Assembly: GCF_028389875.1 (NCBI RefSeq)
Contig: NW_026907680.1
Location: 682,001 to 746,000, forward strand
From: Rhea pennata
Lineage: Eukaryota; Chordata; Aves; Rheiformes; Rheidae
Length of the DNA: 64,000 nucleotides
Reading direction: 5' to 3'
The notes below the pieces were generated by a model. It made no database searches. It had not been told where the DNA came from and was given only the letters and a program-made list of their open reading frames with translations. Position numbers and translations under genes: made by a program. Positions within the stretch are counted from its first letter, which is position 1, and each line of letters starts with the position of its first letter. Positions 42,495-54,682 of the stretch are shown in pieces.

Positions 42495-42705
42495 TCTTTA
42501 ATGCATCTTAATCTTAAAATGATCTTAGCTCTTAAATGCAAATGATTAATAACCTATCTGTGATAATAGAATTATTCTAAGTTAAAATAAATAAATAAAT
42601 AAAATTTAATGTATCTTAACCTTAAAATGATCTTAGATCTTAAATGCAAACGATTAATCGCCTGTGATAACAGAATTAATTTAAGTTAAAATAAATAAAT
42701 AAATA
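42495..42705 (+). repeat. Tandem duplication, about 105 bp, ending in (AAAT)n
   Basis: Two adjacent units share TTAATGxATCTTAAxCTTAAAATGATCTTAG-type sequence, TGTGATAA and a final AAAATAAATAAATAAAT. Confidence 0.85.
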
Positions 42706-43279
42706 CTTCCTAGGTCTATAGATTTATTATTATCACAGTCATAAGATGACTTCTCAGTTCTTAAACAATATTTGGATACAATGTATCACATCTAAGTCTT
42801 CATAAAACTTTTTGTGGCCTGTTTGCTTTCAGACAAGATAGCAGGTAACAATTTAAGGAAGTAACAGCAATAGGTTTTTCAGGAAGTAGCTGATTTTAAG
42901 GAAGTTTGGAAAGACACTTACTAACGTAGACAGAGAGGGCTGACAGGCAACCATCCTTGCAACGTGTGATAGTTTTCTGACAGTTTAAGATACAAGGATG
43001 TTAATCTGAGCCTTTAACTCTCCAGGAATGAATTCAGAGGAAACAAGAGGCTTAAGAATTTTATGCTATTGCAGCATCAGCATGCCTTTATCAGTATTTC
43101 CAGAAATCCTATGAAGAATCCTTCCAGTTTAGTAAAATGCATTACATGAAGCAAAGATCACACCAATACAAACAGGAAATGGAACTGTAATTCTTAGCAG
43201 ACTTGTTTTCTATACTACCTATGCAGTGCCCTGCTATGGGGTGGCCTGCTACCAACCACCACAGCGAACCCCCCAGTTA

Positions 43280-43390
<111 letters not shown>

Positions 43391-45229
43391 CTAGGAAAGA
43401 GAAATGCAAAAATTAAAAAGCTTAGAAGCAACAAGAATGTGACAAAAATGTTAGTTTACTCTCTAGTCAGCATCACTGTTACAATCACAAAGGAGTTTAA
43501 CAACAGGAACTTTGAAGTCAACCAAGGAGGAAAAGTAATTAAGAGCTCCAATTTAGATAGGGGTGATTGGCTCTAGAAAGACCCTCTAAAATGCCAAAAA
43601 TTCACTATAGAGGACTTGGGAAAACAAATCTCCAGAAAGCAGTGATACTGATAAAGCTTTCCTGAACAATGAGAAAAGGGGTATTCTGAGGCACTGCACG
43701 TCACTCATAGTGGTAATTTAAACTTTCATGGGTCCACTCCCTCTCAAAACCCTTTCAGGAAATGAAGGGCCTGATAAACACAATATGTGACACTTGTATG
43801 TGACACAGTTTGGGAACTGAAGCCAAGCTGCCTGTAGGTTTATGAACAGATGCTTAGGAATCTGGTACAGAACAGTCATAATCCCACATCTCATAGAAAT
43901 CTTTTACTTTTCACTCGTCCCACTACTTAGAAACATTTGAACAGATTCTTTGGGGATTTGTTCTCTGCCCCTAAAGCCTGTGGGACAGCAAAACAGAAAA
44001 GAAATGAGAGGGGAAGCAATGGGAGGGAGCTCCAATCTTGCATGGTCAATGGGGCGCTGCAGAAGGGAAGGACAGAGCAGACACCTTTCCAAAGGAGGCT
44101 CCTTCCCTTAGGGGACTAGGACTCCCAGGCCACCTCCCAGCCTTGCTGGTGACCCTCTCTCACGGCTGCTCCCATCTCCACTGAGCCAGTGCCATCAAGT
44201 GACAGCACAGCTAATTACAGCCCTATCAGAGACCACCACAGCTGCGCAGTGTGAACTGGCCATGGGAAATGCTGGAGCTATGGATGATGTACGATGAGCA
44301 CCTCTGACAGGGAGGAGACATCCCATCACCTGGTTCAACCTGTATGTCTTGCTGGGAACTCACTGCATTGGAGTTTTAAGCTAATTTCAGACAGTGTCAT
44401 GGCAAATACGTTCAATTGAGCTCATCACCCTTGGTTTGTTCTGCAGCAACAATGCACACGTCAACATGGCTGCCCCACAAACACGCCGACACGCACATGC
44501 CAACGACACAGCTGGGCCTTTCACAGGCAAAGACACACACACGGCAGCCCCACGCACACACATATGCAGTGCAATGGGGACCACTGGGGCAACATCCCCC
44601 CTGCTCCCCCCCACCCCAGGGGTCCAGGCACCCCTCTGCCCCCCTGCACCCCAGGGGCCCAGGCATCTGGGCACTCTCCTGCCCGCCTCTACCCGAGGGG
44701 CCCAGGTGTCCGGGCACCTCTCTTCTGCCCACTACGCGAGCGGCCCAGGCGTACGGGCATCCCTCTGCCCCGCCCTGACTCCAGGGCCCAGGCATCCGGA
44801 CACCCCATTGCCTCCCCCTACCCCAGGGGCCCAGGCGTCTGGGCCCCTCCTTCCACGTGCACAGGAAATCCCCATTCCTTCCCACGCCAGGGTCCCAGGT
44901 ATCCGAGCACCCCCCCTCCCCACCACCCCCGTTACCTGAGCGCCGGCTCGGACGCCTGGGCCCCTCGCCGCGCCCCCTTCCCTCCCCCAGGCCCAGCGAT
45001 GCCGCTGCCGCCCCGCGCCGGGAACTGCAATCCCAGCAGGCAGCGCGGCCGCCGAGCCCCGCCCCCTCCCTGGCGCCTCGCAGGAGCAGCCGCTGTGAGG
45101 AGGAGCCTTCCTGGCCCCGAGCCCCGGCTGCTCCGCTCCGCTCCTCAGGCCTCCCCAGAGCTGCCGCGCTGCAGGCGGGCGAGCGCGCCGCACACCCCGC
45201 CAAGAGCCACCCGGCCTGGGGCAGCTGGT

Positions 45230-45850
45230 TTAATTCAGCACACAAGAACTTCCTGGGTGCTCGCGCGGCTCACAAGCAGAGCTGCTGCTGCTGCTGCTGC
45301 TGCTGCCGCCGTTGTGGCTGCTGCTGTGGCCACCGCCGCTGCCCCCGGGGCTCCCACTGCCGCTTCCCCTCTGTCTGACATGTGGTCTTCGACTGCGCCT
45401 GCCCCTGGGGCTGCCGCTGTGCCCGCCACCGGGGCTTCCACTGCTGCTGCCACCGCCAGTGGATCTGCTGCTGTCCCCGCCACTGGAGCTTCCACTGCCG
45501 CTGCCGCTCTGTCTGACACTGGCACTGGAGCTGCCGCTGTGCCTGCAGCTGGAGCTTCCACTGCCACTGCCAGTGAGGCTGCTGCTGACACTGGGGCTGT
45601 CGCTCTGTCTGACAGTGGGTTTCCCAGTGCCACTGGGGCTCCCGGTGGGGCTGCCGCTCTGTCTGCCACTGGGGCTCCCACTGCCACTGCCAGTGGGGCT
45701 GCTGCCGGCACTGTGGCTGCCACTGATGCTGCCACTGCCCCTGCCACTGCTGCTCTGTCTTCTGTTGCCACCGGGTCTGCCGCTGACACTGCCACTGCTG
45801 CTGCTCTTTCTCCTGCTTGTCCCTGTCTCCGCCCATGGCTCTTCTTCCCC
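45230..45850 (-). CDS. Ser/Gly/Arg-rich terminal exon, copy 4
   Basis: The same 206-codon exon as copy 2, open from the CTCCAG acceptor (45851) to TAA at 45230-45232. The CTG run near the stop is longer (about nine triplets at 45278-45304) than at the matching place in copy 2, where CCG codons interrupt it. Confidence 0.6.
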   Translation of the reverse strand, partial: GEEEPWAETGTSRRKSSSSGSVSGRPGGNRRQSSSGRGSGSISGSHSAGSSPTGSGSGSPSGRQSGSPTGSPSGTGKPTVRQSDSPSVSSSLTGSGSGSSSCRHSGSSSASVRQSGSGSGSSSGGDSSRSTGGGSSSGSPGGGHSGSPRGRRSRRPHVRQRGSGSGSPGGSGGGHSSSHNGGSSSSSSSSSACEPREHPGSSCVLN

Positions 45851-46369
45851 CTGGAGAAGGAGGCAGAAAGGAACAGGCTGTGCCCTCCTGCGGCAGAAAG
45901 GCCAAGGCCGTCCTGCTAGGGAGGACAGGGGTGCGCAGTGAGGGGCAGAGCCGGTCTCTTCTCCTGCAAGGAAAAGGCCTGTTCCCTAACTCTTCCCGTG
46001 AGCCTTCCTGTCAGCACCCTTCTGCCAGGAAGGGAAGCCCAGCAAGGCTGAACATCCCTTGCTTGTTCACACCAAAGATCTAACTCATCACACAGCTGAA
46101 GAGAAACTCTCCATCTTCTAGCGTGGAAACGCCCTGCAGTTCCACAGCCACCAAGCAGAGAGCCCCAGAGGCTTTGTTGGGTTGCTCACAGAGAGCGCTG
46201 GAGAGGCAGATACATTGCAGAAGTAGAGCACAGCTGGCATCTCTGAAAACAAAGGCCTGCGCAAAGCCTTCCAGGGCCCAGCAGGGCTCTTGTACAGCCA
46301 GCACCCATAGCACAAGGCCTGGGCAGAGAGCAGGCTGGCACATGAAGGGCCTCAATGAGGAGCACTTAC

Positions 46370-46492
46370 CACTCCAGACCTCTGACGGCCCTCGCTCAGA
46401 GGACATGCACTAGTGCTCGGGCTTCTCTCCGTTCCTTCTTCCTGCCCGCTGCTGCACTCTGTGCAGAGCACTCTGAGGTGACTGGCACCAGC
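46370..46492 (-). pseudogene. CCDC81-like second exon, broken
   Basis: 123 nt with the same 8-base insertion and early TGA as 33167-33289. Splice sites are intact. Its 86-nt partner is at 47858-47943, now separated from it by the solo LTR. Confidence 0.6.
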
Positions 46493-47004
46493 CTGCAAAT
46501 ACACACCGCGGAGAGGTGATATGAGCACAGGGAGAGTAGGGTCCCCACCTGGCCCTCACCAGCTTCACACCTGCTCCTGCAGCAGAAGGCAATTCTGCAG
46601 CAGAAGCACAGGGCTTCCACTGACTGGGGCCACATCAGAGCATCACCTCCCATCAAATACCTGGGGCTGCACGTCATGCCTGAAGGAGAGCTCCAGGAGC
46701 CCAAGGGAGACTCTCTCCAGGCAGTGAGGAGAGCAGCAGGGTCATCTGCCAGGACAGGCTCTGAAACACACCATTACCTGCTGTCCTGCCAACTACACAA
46801 GACTGCTCTGTGGCCCCAAAGACTCTGTGTTCAGGGGTGGGCAATAGGTTGTTGCTGGGCACCCAGTGTCAAAGAAGGAGAAAGGCATCAAGCATTTACA
46901 CACAAAGCCCTTAGCAGGTGGACGACAGCACAGAGTTCTGCAGAACCCTCTCCCCACCCTCAGAGCCCAGATGTATGCAGAGCATGCATGCAGGTCACTG
47001 CGAC

Positions 47005-47728
47005 TGTATCCCTGCTACCTGACACTTGATGGGAATGGTCCGTGTTGTAACTTTTTGTATCTGTACTACCTGATACTTGGTGGGAATAGTCTAGTGTTGT
47101 AACTTTTCAGTGCCTGAACAATACCGCTGTGTTAAGCGGGATACAAATAAGTAACTGACAAGGTCTTGGGAATCTGTGAGAAAGAACAGTGGTTGGTTAC
47201 ATGTAGATTCGGTGGCTTCCAGCTACAGAATCACCATGAGAAGCAGTCAACATGAAGGTCAGAAGCTGAAGAGTAGTGAAATAGCGACCCCCAAAGCCAA
47301 ATGTGGCCCCCGAAATAAGTCTGCACGCGTGCGCAGTATCATAGCCTGGTTATGCAACCGGGGTGGAGTTGGGCTAGACTCCCTGCACTTGCTGGCCCCA
47401 GGTGCCGGGACTCCCGCCTACCACAAGTAATCATAAATACCGGAGTTTTTCTGAAGGAGAGAGAGGCTGCTACACAACAGAGGACCACGTTGCCTCCTCG
47501 GGGACATCCGAAAAGATTGTACCTGCCGATTCTCGCTCTCTCATCATGCAGATGATTGGGACAAGCATTGAGGTGGTCCTCGAGATTACCATTGGGTCGG
47601 TCTGTTCGTAAGTATCTACTAATAAACTGCTTGCTCCTAAAGAGTGTTTGTGTGTGTGTGTGTGTGTGAGTGAGTTTGTGCCAGCTTGCCAACCTGGGCA
47701 TATGGCCCCCGGGAATCTAACTATAAGA
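47005..47728 (+). mobile_element. Solo LTR (724 bp)
   Basis: The insertion is exact because the first module copy (33780-33810) is empty. It is flanked by GCGAC (47000-47004) and GGGAC (47729-47733), a 5-bp target duplication with one change. The element begins TGTATCCCTG and ends TATAAGA. It carries an AATAAA signal at about 47621 followed by a GT-rich tract (47647-47669), as expected of R/U5 in plus orientation. No internal sequence remains. It is unrelated by eye to the provirus LTRs at 130 and 6260. Confidence 0.85.
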
Positions 47729-47857
47729 GGGACCCAGCCGCTGGGAAGACTTTCAGAGCAGCCTCCCCCAGCCCTGGCACTGCAGCCCTAACAAACCTGT
47801 GCGGAGAGACTGCTGCCTTTGTGAGGCAGGGGGAAAGAAGGAAGGCAAAGTACTCAC

Positions 47858-47943
47858 GTTGGAAAAATACTTGGAAGAGGTTCAAGGGACACAATCGAAG
47901 CTGCTTTAGTGGCTGTCGGGATTGAATCCCTGCGTATTTTCAT
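47858..47943 (-). CDS. CCDC81-like 86-nt exon
   Basis: Acceptor CTTTGCAG, donor GTGAGTAC, open. MKIRRDSIPTATKAASIVSL then a SIFPT-type end. Nearly identical to 33940-34025. Confidence 0.6.
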
Positions 47944-48389
47944 CTGCAAAGGTGAGAAAGAGAGGTGAGATGCTGCCAAGGAAAGGCTCTTGCTCCTGGC
48001 AAGGGCAGCCCATGTTTCCATGCTCCGGAGAAGAAGCTGCCTCTCAGAACTGCAGAAACACCCATTGCTTTTGCTCACAGCAGCCCCTCCATTCCACACA
48101 AGAGCAGCTGCAGGGGAATATGGGCAAAGAGCTAAATGTTCTGGCAGGCTTTTGTCAAGGGAAGAGCCAAAAGGCTGATCCAGAAGAGCATGGAGTCAAG
48201 GGAGGCAAGCACAGGGGAAGGCAGCTCACTAAACTCTAGGGCAATGTGCAGGGCAGTCCTGCTAGGGAGGACAGGAGGGGGTAGGGGGGGGCTATGGCAG
48301 CTCCATTTTGCAGAAGGGAAGGTTCTTCCCCAGCCTCTGCTCTGAGCCTTCCCGGGAGCCTTCCTGTCAGCACCCTTTTACCCTGAACG

Positions 48390-49640
48390 GAAGCCCAGAA
48401 AAGCTGAACATCCCATTCTCTTTGAACCAGGCATCTGAATTATGACAGAGCTGAGCAGAAACTCTTCACTTTCTATCACAGAAAGGCCCAGCACTTCCAG
48501 TGCCACCAGCAGGAGGGCCCCAGAGGCTCTGCTGGTGTGTTCACGGAGAGCAAGGTGCAACAGCGTGTGCATTCCAAAACTACATTCACCACCACCTTTG
48601 AAGGCAGGACTGGGCGATGTCGGGCAGGGCTCAGTGAACCCATGGGAAGGGCTCTTGTGAGCCAGCGCCCATAGCACAAGGCTTTTGCAGGATGCACACC
48701 GGCAGAAGAAGGGCCTCCAACAGTGACACTTACTGCTCTGGCATTCTCGTCCACTTCATTCCTAGGCCACTCAGTAGGTGCTCCAGCTTCTGAAGATGGC
48801 TTCCTCCTGCCTGGCACTGCCTTCTGGGCAGAGCACTCTGGGGTGCCTAGGAATGGACTGCAAATACACACCGCGGGGAGGTGGCATGAGCACAGGGGGA
48901 GTAGGGTCCCCATTTCAGCCTGACAAGTTGGGCACCTGCTTCTACCACAGAAGGCAGTTCTGTAGCAGAAGCACATGGGTCCCACTGACTGGGGTCACAT
49001 CCACAGGAACGGGGATCACCCCCTAACAAAACACCCAGGGCTGCAGATCATGCCCGAAGGAGAGCTCTGGACACAACCACAGTGAAAATTTCTCTCCATG
49101 CAGGAAGGCGAGCAGCAGGGTCATCTGGCAGGATAGGCTCCGAGGCACAGCATTACGCACTGTGCTGCCAGCTACATTAGCCACTGCTCTGTGGCCCCAG
49201 GTACTCTGTTCCAGGATGGGCAATGGTTTGCTGCCTGTCTTCCTTGGTCCGGTGGCCTTACGAGGTCATCCTACAAGGGACAGCCTAAGCTGGAATACAG
49301 CCACACCGCTGTTGTGTTAAGGCAGGATCAAAGCAGAGAGGAAAGGTGTTAGGTTCTCACTCTGTTGCCAGGGCACATGTCTGGCTGCTTTCTCCCTCTG
49401 TCATAGTTTCTTAATTCTGTCTTCAACACTTGAACTGCACCATATTCAGTGTTGCAGAGGTGGGAGGGGACCAGGTCTTGGGGAAGACTTTGCAAGGTAC
49501 CTATTTACCACTAGCTCACCATGACATGGTACCCACCTACCTGCACCCAAACCTCTTCTGCTCGCTGGAGCTTTAATGGGCAGCAAGTGCTGTGAGCCTG
49601 GAGAGTGGCCCTCTCCAGCAGTGGCGCTGACCGGCAACGG
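48390..49640 (-). repeat. Module R4, second copy
   Basis: Reverse complement of 35290-36563. Contains the intact 124-nt CCDC81-like second exon at 48734-48857 (minus; TPFLGTPECSAQKAVPGRRK onward). The far end (49245-49640) is the counterpart of 35290-35700. Confidence 0.85.
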
Positions 49641-49729
49641 CGCAACTGCCTGACAACGGCGGCAACGGCAGCAGCAGCACTGCTTGTGAGCCATGCGAGC
49701 ACACAGGAAGTTCTCTGATGCTGAATTAA
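49641..49729 (+). pseudogene. Ser/Gly terminal exon, copy 5, remnant
   Basis: Only the last part remains: serine run, ACEPCEHTGSSLMLN and TAA at 49727-49729. The array itself is deleted and joined to module R4. Confidence 0.7.
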
Positions 49730-49799
49730 ACCAACTGCCCCAAGTCGGGTGGCTCTTGGCTGGGTGTGCAGTGAGATCATCTGTTTGCAGCATGGGAAC

Positions 49800-50345
49800 T
49801 TTGGAGAGGCCTGAAGAGGAGAGCTGAGGAGTCAGGGCTCGGGGGCTGCTGCCAGGGCAGCTCTCCGCCACGGTCCTGCTGTGGCTCTTTGGCTGCAGCT
49901 GCGGTGGCTGTGGCCTAGGGGTGTGCTGCGTCTTGTTGGTGCTGGGGAGAGGCGTGGAGAGGGCCCTGCCATGGCCAACGCATGTCCTGGGGCCAGGGGG
50001 CCTGTGGGGAGAGGAGGAAAAAGCTGCTGTACGCCTCTGAGGGGAGGAAGTGCTTGAGCCTGGGCCCCCCTTGCTGGGGCCCAGTGCTGGCTGCATGGTG
50101 GGAGGGAACTGCCAGCTCTTGTGTGTGTCTTGGGTGCCCTTGAGTGCTGGGCTTTTGCGGGCGTGAGGGGAAGAAGGCGGGTGCCCATGGCCAGAAGGGG
50201 AAGCGGCCACCCCGGAGGCTTGGTGCCAGCAGAGTCCATGGCCACCTGGGCTGTAGCACCCGGGAACTAGTGGAGTTGCAGAGACCGAGGGCAGGTAGGA
50301 AGGAGGGCAGCAGAGCCCAGAGCTGGCCTTGAGGCGAGCAGGCTC
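49800..50345 (-). repeat. Module R2, partial inverted copy
   Basis: Reverse complement of about 11255-11800. It ends at 50345 where a CR1 begins. Confidence 0.8.
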
Positions 50346-50348
50346 AGC

Positions 50349-50837
50349 AGAATCACAGAATCAGGAAGGTTGGAAGGGACCTGTGGAGATCATCTAGTCC
50401 AACCTCCCTGCTCAGGCAGGGTCACCTAGACCATCATAGACAGGACTGCATCCAGAGAGGCCTTGAATCTCTCCAGGGAAGGAGACTCCTCCACCTCTCT
50501 GGGTAACCTCTCCCAGTGCTCGGTCACTGTCACTGTGAAGAAATTCCTCCTCATATTCAGGCGGAGCGTCCGCTGGTTCAGTTTGTGCCCGCTGCCTCTA
50601 GTCCTGTCGCACGGCACTACTGAAAAGAGTTTGGCCCCGTCCCCTTGACACCCTCCCTTCAGGTACTTAGACACACTGATAAGATCCCCCTCAGGCTTCT
50701 CCTCCGCAGGCTAAACAGCCCCAGCTCTCGCAGCCGTTCCTCGGAGGGCAGCTGCTCCAGCCCCCGACCACCTTCGCAGCCCCACGCCGCCCTCTCTCCA
50801 GCAGCTCCGTGTCTCTCTCGTCCCCTCTGTCACGGCT
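50349..50837 (-). mobile_element. CR1 LINE 3' fragment
   Basis: Minus-oriented: CACAGAATCA tail, GGTTGGAAGGGACCTGTGGA, CTCCCAGTGCTCGGTCACTG, AGATCCCCCTCAGGCTTCTC. It is cut at about 50837 by the GC-rich promoter block of the CARD module. Confidence 0.92.
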
Positions 50838-51300
50838 CGAGGAGGCGCCAGGGAGGGGGCGGGGCTCGGCGGCCGCGCTGCCTGCTGGGATTGCAGTTCC
50901 CGGCGCGGGGCGGCAGCGGCATCGCTGGGCCTGGGGGAGGGAAGGGGGCGCGGGGAGGGGCCCAGGCGTCCGAGCCGGCGCTCGGGTGACGGGGGGCGGG
51001 GGGAAGGGGGGGTGCTCGGACACCTGGGCCCCTGGCGTGGGAAGGGATGGGGATTTCCTGGGCACGTGGAAGGAGGGGCCCGGACGCCTGGACCCCTCGT
51101 GTGGGGGGGGCAGAGGGGTGTCGGGAGGCCTGGACGCCTGGTGTGGGGGGAGGCAGTGGGGTGTCCGGATGCTGGGTCCCTGGGGTGGTGGGGCCCAGCG
51201 GGGTCTTGGATGCCCCCCAGGGTGGGGGGCTGAGGGGTGCCTGGACACCTGGGCCCCCGGGGTGTAAGGGGGGCAGGGGGGATGTTGTCCCACTGGTCCC
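50838..51300 (+). promoter_or_regulatory. CpG-island promoter and minisatellite, inverted copy
   Basis: Reverse complement of about 31405-31880. It has the ZNF143-like element at about 50880-50900 and the 44-bp minisatellite at about 51000-51290. In plus sense GCGCTCGG|GTGACGGG at about 50985 is the weakened counterpart of the putative first-exon donor. Confidence 0.5.
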
Positions 51301-51916
51301 AATTGCCCTGCACATGGGTGTGCGTGGGGCTGCCGTGTGCGTGGGGCTGCCGTGTCCATGTCTTTGCCTGTGAAAGGGGCAGCCGTGTCGTTGGCGTGTG
51401 TGTGTCATTGGCGTGTTATTGGGGCAGCCATGTTGGCATGTGTGTGGTTGCTGCAGAACAAACCAAGGGTGATGAGCTCGATTGACTGTTTTTGCCAGGA
51501 CACTGTCTGAAATTAGCTTAAAACTCCAATGCAGTGAGTTCCCAGCAAGACATATGGGTTGAACCAGGTGATGGGATGTCTCCTCCCTGTCAGAGGTGCT
51601 CATGGAACATCATCCGTAGCTCCAGCATTTCCCATGGCCAGTTCACACCGCGCAGTGGTGGTCTCTGGTAGGGCTGCGGTTAGCTGTGCTGTCACTTGAT
51701 GGCACTGGCTCGATGGGGATGGGAGCAGCCGTGAGAGAGGGTCACCCGCAAGGCTGGGAGGTGGCCTGGGAGTCCTGGTCTCCTAAGGGAAGGAGCCTCC
51801 TTTGGAAAGGTGTCTGCTCTGTCCCTCCCTTCTGCAGCGCCCCGTCGACTGTGCAAGATTGGAGCTCCCTCCCATTGCTTCCCCTCTCATTTCTTTTCTG
51901 TTTTGCTGTCCCACAG

Positions 51917-52547
51917 GCTTTAGGGGCAGAGAACAAATCCCCAAATCTGCTCAAATGTTGCAGTGACAGGTGAGACTTTTGGGGGTGAAACGCCTCAAAA
52001 CCAGGGGCAGGGGCTCAAACACCCACTCTAAAACACAGCATTGGCCCCGGCACAGCCCCAGTTTGAATTAGACATTCACACTAGAATGCTTTCGGCTTTC
52101 GGCTAGACGGTGCCATCACCCACTAATAGCAGAGAGGACTGGGTGCTCCGTGGTGCCGTTCATTTCCTCCTTGGGTCGTGCTAGCTCAGGCAAACCCCGC
52201 TGTGAAGTGGCTGCTGCTCCATGACCTGTGAAGCAGCTGAAGGAGCACCAGTGTGTCCACAGATGACTAACCCTTTGCTTCTGTCTTCCCCAGGGGAACA
52301 CTTTGTCGATAGGCACCGAGTGGAGCTGATTGAACGTGTTGTTATAGTGAAAGGTGTCCTGGACCTCCTGCTCGGGGACATTCTGGACTTTGAGCAATAC
52401 CAAAGAATTCTGGCGGAGAAACCATCCCACACCATGATGCGTGAGCTGTTCAGGCTGTTGCTGAGCTGGACTCTCTGGTGCAAGGATCGCCTGTACGAGG
52501 CCCTGAAGAAAAAGCCCCCACCCCTCGTTGAAGCCCTTGAGAAGTAA
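51917..52547 (+). CDS. CARD-domain gene, copy 2
   Basis: Plus-strand counterpart of 30146-30774. The CARD exon (52294-52547, 254 nt, TAA at the end) is fully open with acceptor TCTTCCCCAG and differs from copy 1 by several substitutions: IERVVIVKGVLD, LLLSWTLWCKDRLY, KPPPLVEALEK. The preceding exon (51917-51969) is 53 nt instead of 57, having lost three plus one bases, so it no longer joins the CARD in phase. As it stands this copy would need another upstream exon or is inactive. CARD surface positions differ between copies, which could matter for partner choice. Confidence 0.7.
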
Positions 52548-52639
52548 TTTGCAGAGGCACTGACTGCTCTGTGATACAGAGGAGTTCTTCCATGGAGAAG
52601 CAAAGTTCCTCTAGGCAGCTCACAAGTGACTTCACAAAT

Positions 52640-53400
52640 GGCAGCATCACCAAATCACTGAATCAACGCATTGCTGAAGTTGGAAAGCACCCCTGGAGAA
52701 CATCTGCCTCCACCCTCTTTTCTTTTATACCTGGAGGTATACCTGGAGCATGCTGACTGAGACTGTGTCCAGTTGGGTTTTGAGCAGCAGCAAGGATGGA
52801 GACTCACAGTCCTGCTGAGCAACTTGGTCCAGTCTTCCATCGCTCTTGCAGTAGAAAGTCTTTTCTTACATTTCAATGGAATTTCTTGTATTTCTACATG
52901 TGCCTGTTGCCTCCCATCCTGCCACTGGCTGTCACAGAAGAATCTGTCTCTGTCTTCTTTATGCCATGTCCGCATCAGGTACTTCTGTACATTCAAATTG
53001 CCCTGAGCCTTCTCTCCTTAAACTCTGAACAGGCCCAGCTATCTCTGTCTCTCCTCATACAGGAGATGCTCCAGGCCCTTAGTCTTCTTTGTGGTTGGAC
53101 TCACTCCAGTAGGTCCATGTTTCTCTTGTGCTGGTGGACCAAGCTCTCCAAGTGCGGCTTCACCAGTGCTGAGCAGAGGGGAAGGATCACCTGCCTCCAC
53201 CTGCTGGCAATGCTCTTCCTGATGCAGCCCAGGATACCATGGCTGCTCTTTGCCACCAGAGCACATTGCTGGTTCATGGTCAGCTTGGTGCCCACCACAA
53301 CCCCCAGGTCCTTCTCTGAAAAGCTCCTCTCCAGCACAGCCAGGTATCAGCACCCCTCCCTGGTTACGCACCAAGTCCCTGCTTCATCAGGACATTGATG
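52640..53400 (-). mobile_element. CR1 LINE fragment, inverted copy of 29330-30036
   Basis: Same CR1 end in minus orientation, at the same distance from the CARD exon, so it predates the duplication. Confidence 0.88.
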
Positions 53401-53748
53401 AAGAAGCAATGGGAGACAGCGTGGAGCCCTCCTGGAGGCAGCTGCACAACACCTGCTGCTCTCCCCTCCGGCACTGAGCTTGCCAACACCCCTGCTGCCT
53501 CCCCAGGCTGGTTGCTCCTACCCAGGCACTAACAGCAGCCTTGTGGCCACTGGTGGCCTCTCAGGTCTTGAGGCGCAAGTGAGCTCACTAGCAGAAGCAG
53601 CAGCAAGGTTCCTCCTCCTGGCTTCCAGGTGGGTGGGGCTGGAATCACCTCCCTGTCAGCACTGACACCATTTTCCTGCTGCGAGGCTCCCGGGTGCAAG
53701 GCACAAGTGCCCTCACACTCAGCATCAAAGCCTTGTGCCTGCCACTGG

Positions 53749-54682
53749 TCTCTCCGGGCCTGAGGGAGTAGTGGCCTCGCAGTCAGCACTGCCGTCCTGT
53801 GCCTGCCACTGTCCTGTCAGGTCCTGAGGCAGAAGTGACCTCCTGAAGTGGAGCAGCAGCAGTGGGCCTGCTCCTGGCCTACCAGAAGTGACCTCGGAAG
53901 CTCCCAAAGGGGCACTGGGCCTGGTGCTGGTGGTTCTTCGGGAGAAGTGGCATCAGAACCAGGAGGAAATCCACGTGCCTGCTGCTGGCCTAGGAGCTGA
54001 TGAGGCGCCTCCCGAGCACCGCTGAAGCCAGGTGACGGCTCCTGCCTCTCAGGGACTGAGAAATCCTAGGTAGAAGAGAATTTCCGAGCTCTTTCTTCCC
54101 CGCAGTACAACCGCTCTTCCTCAGCAGCCCTTGGAAGGAACTTCCCCTGTCCCAGCAGCCTGGGATCACTGCCCTCCAAGGGGCACGTGTGCAGCTGTGG
54201 GATGACAAATGCAGGTGTTCGATGACGGCAGAGAACTCGCTGAGAAGCTCGTGTTACTGAGACACCCTTTACTCTGCCCTTCAGCAGGGCTACAGCTCTG
54301 GCGTGACCAGCAAGTCACAGTAACCGAAAGCTTGGCTCATCTGTCAGGCCAGCTTCTAGAAAGGATTGAGGAATGAGGAGGCGGGGACAGACACACCTGT
54401 ATCTTAACATCCCTGGACTTCTTCTCAGCGGAGGTGTCCCCGGAGTGGCAGCGTGGTTAGTCTAGTGCCTGAAAGCCTCTAGAGCTGCAACATTAAGGTA
54501 TCTCCAAACCAACGTGGCGTAGTGAAACTCGTATAACAAAACCACACTGTAGTTGTCTTGGCACTCCTCTCACTCGACCGTGCTTTTACAGCCACCTCCA
54601 GAGGCGCACGGAAGCAGCAGCAATCTGTAGTGCCCAGCGCTGCCGGCTGAGCCCTCGGAAAGCTTTCGGCTTCACTACAGGG
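53749..54682. repeat. 930-bp extra segment with minisatellite-like start
   Basis: Absent from the two other R1 copies. It begins with repeats of CCTGTGCCTGCCACTG and GGTCCTGAGGCAGAAGTGAC that resemble the adjoining module sequence, so local tandem expansion explains part of it. The remainder has no recognised gene. Confidence 0.6.

Larger units (their letters stand above)
43931..48400 (+). repeat. Module R3, second copy
   Basis: Direct copy of 30729-34490. It starts mid-way through the CARD gene's 57-nt exon, so that exon is cut and no CARD exon follows on this side. It contains the minisatellite, the promoter-like island (ZNF143-like site 45021-45040), Ser/Gly exon copy 4 and a CCDC81-like exon pair separated by the solo LTR. 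Confidence 0.9.
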
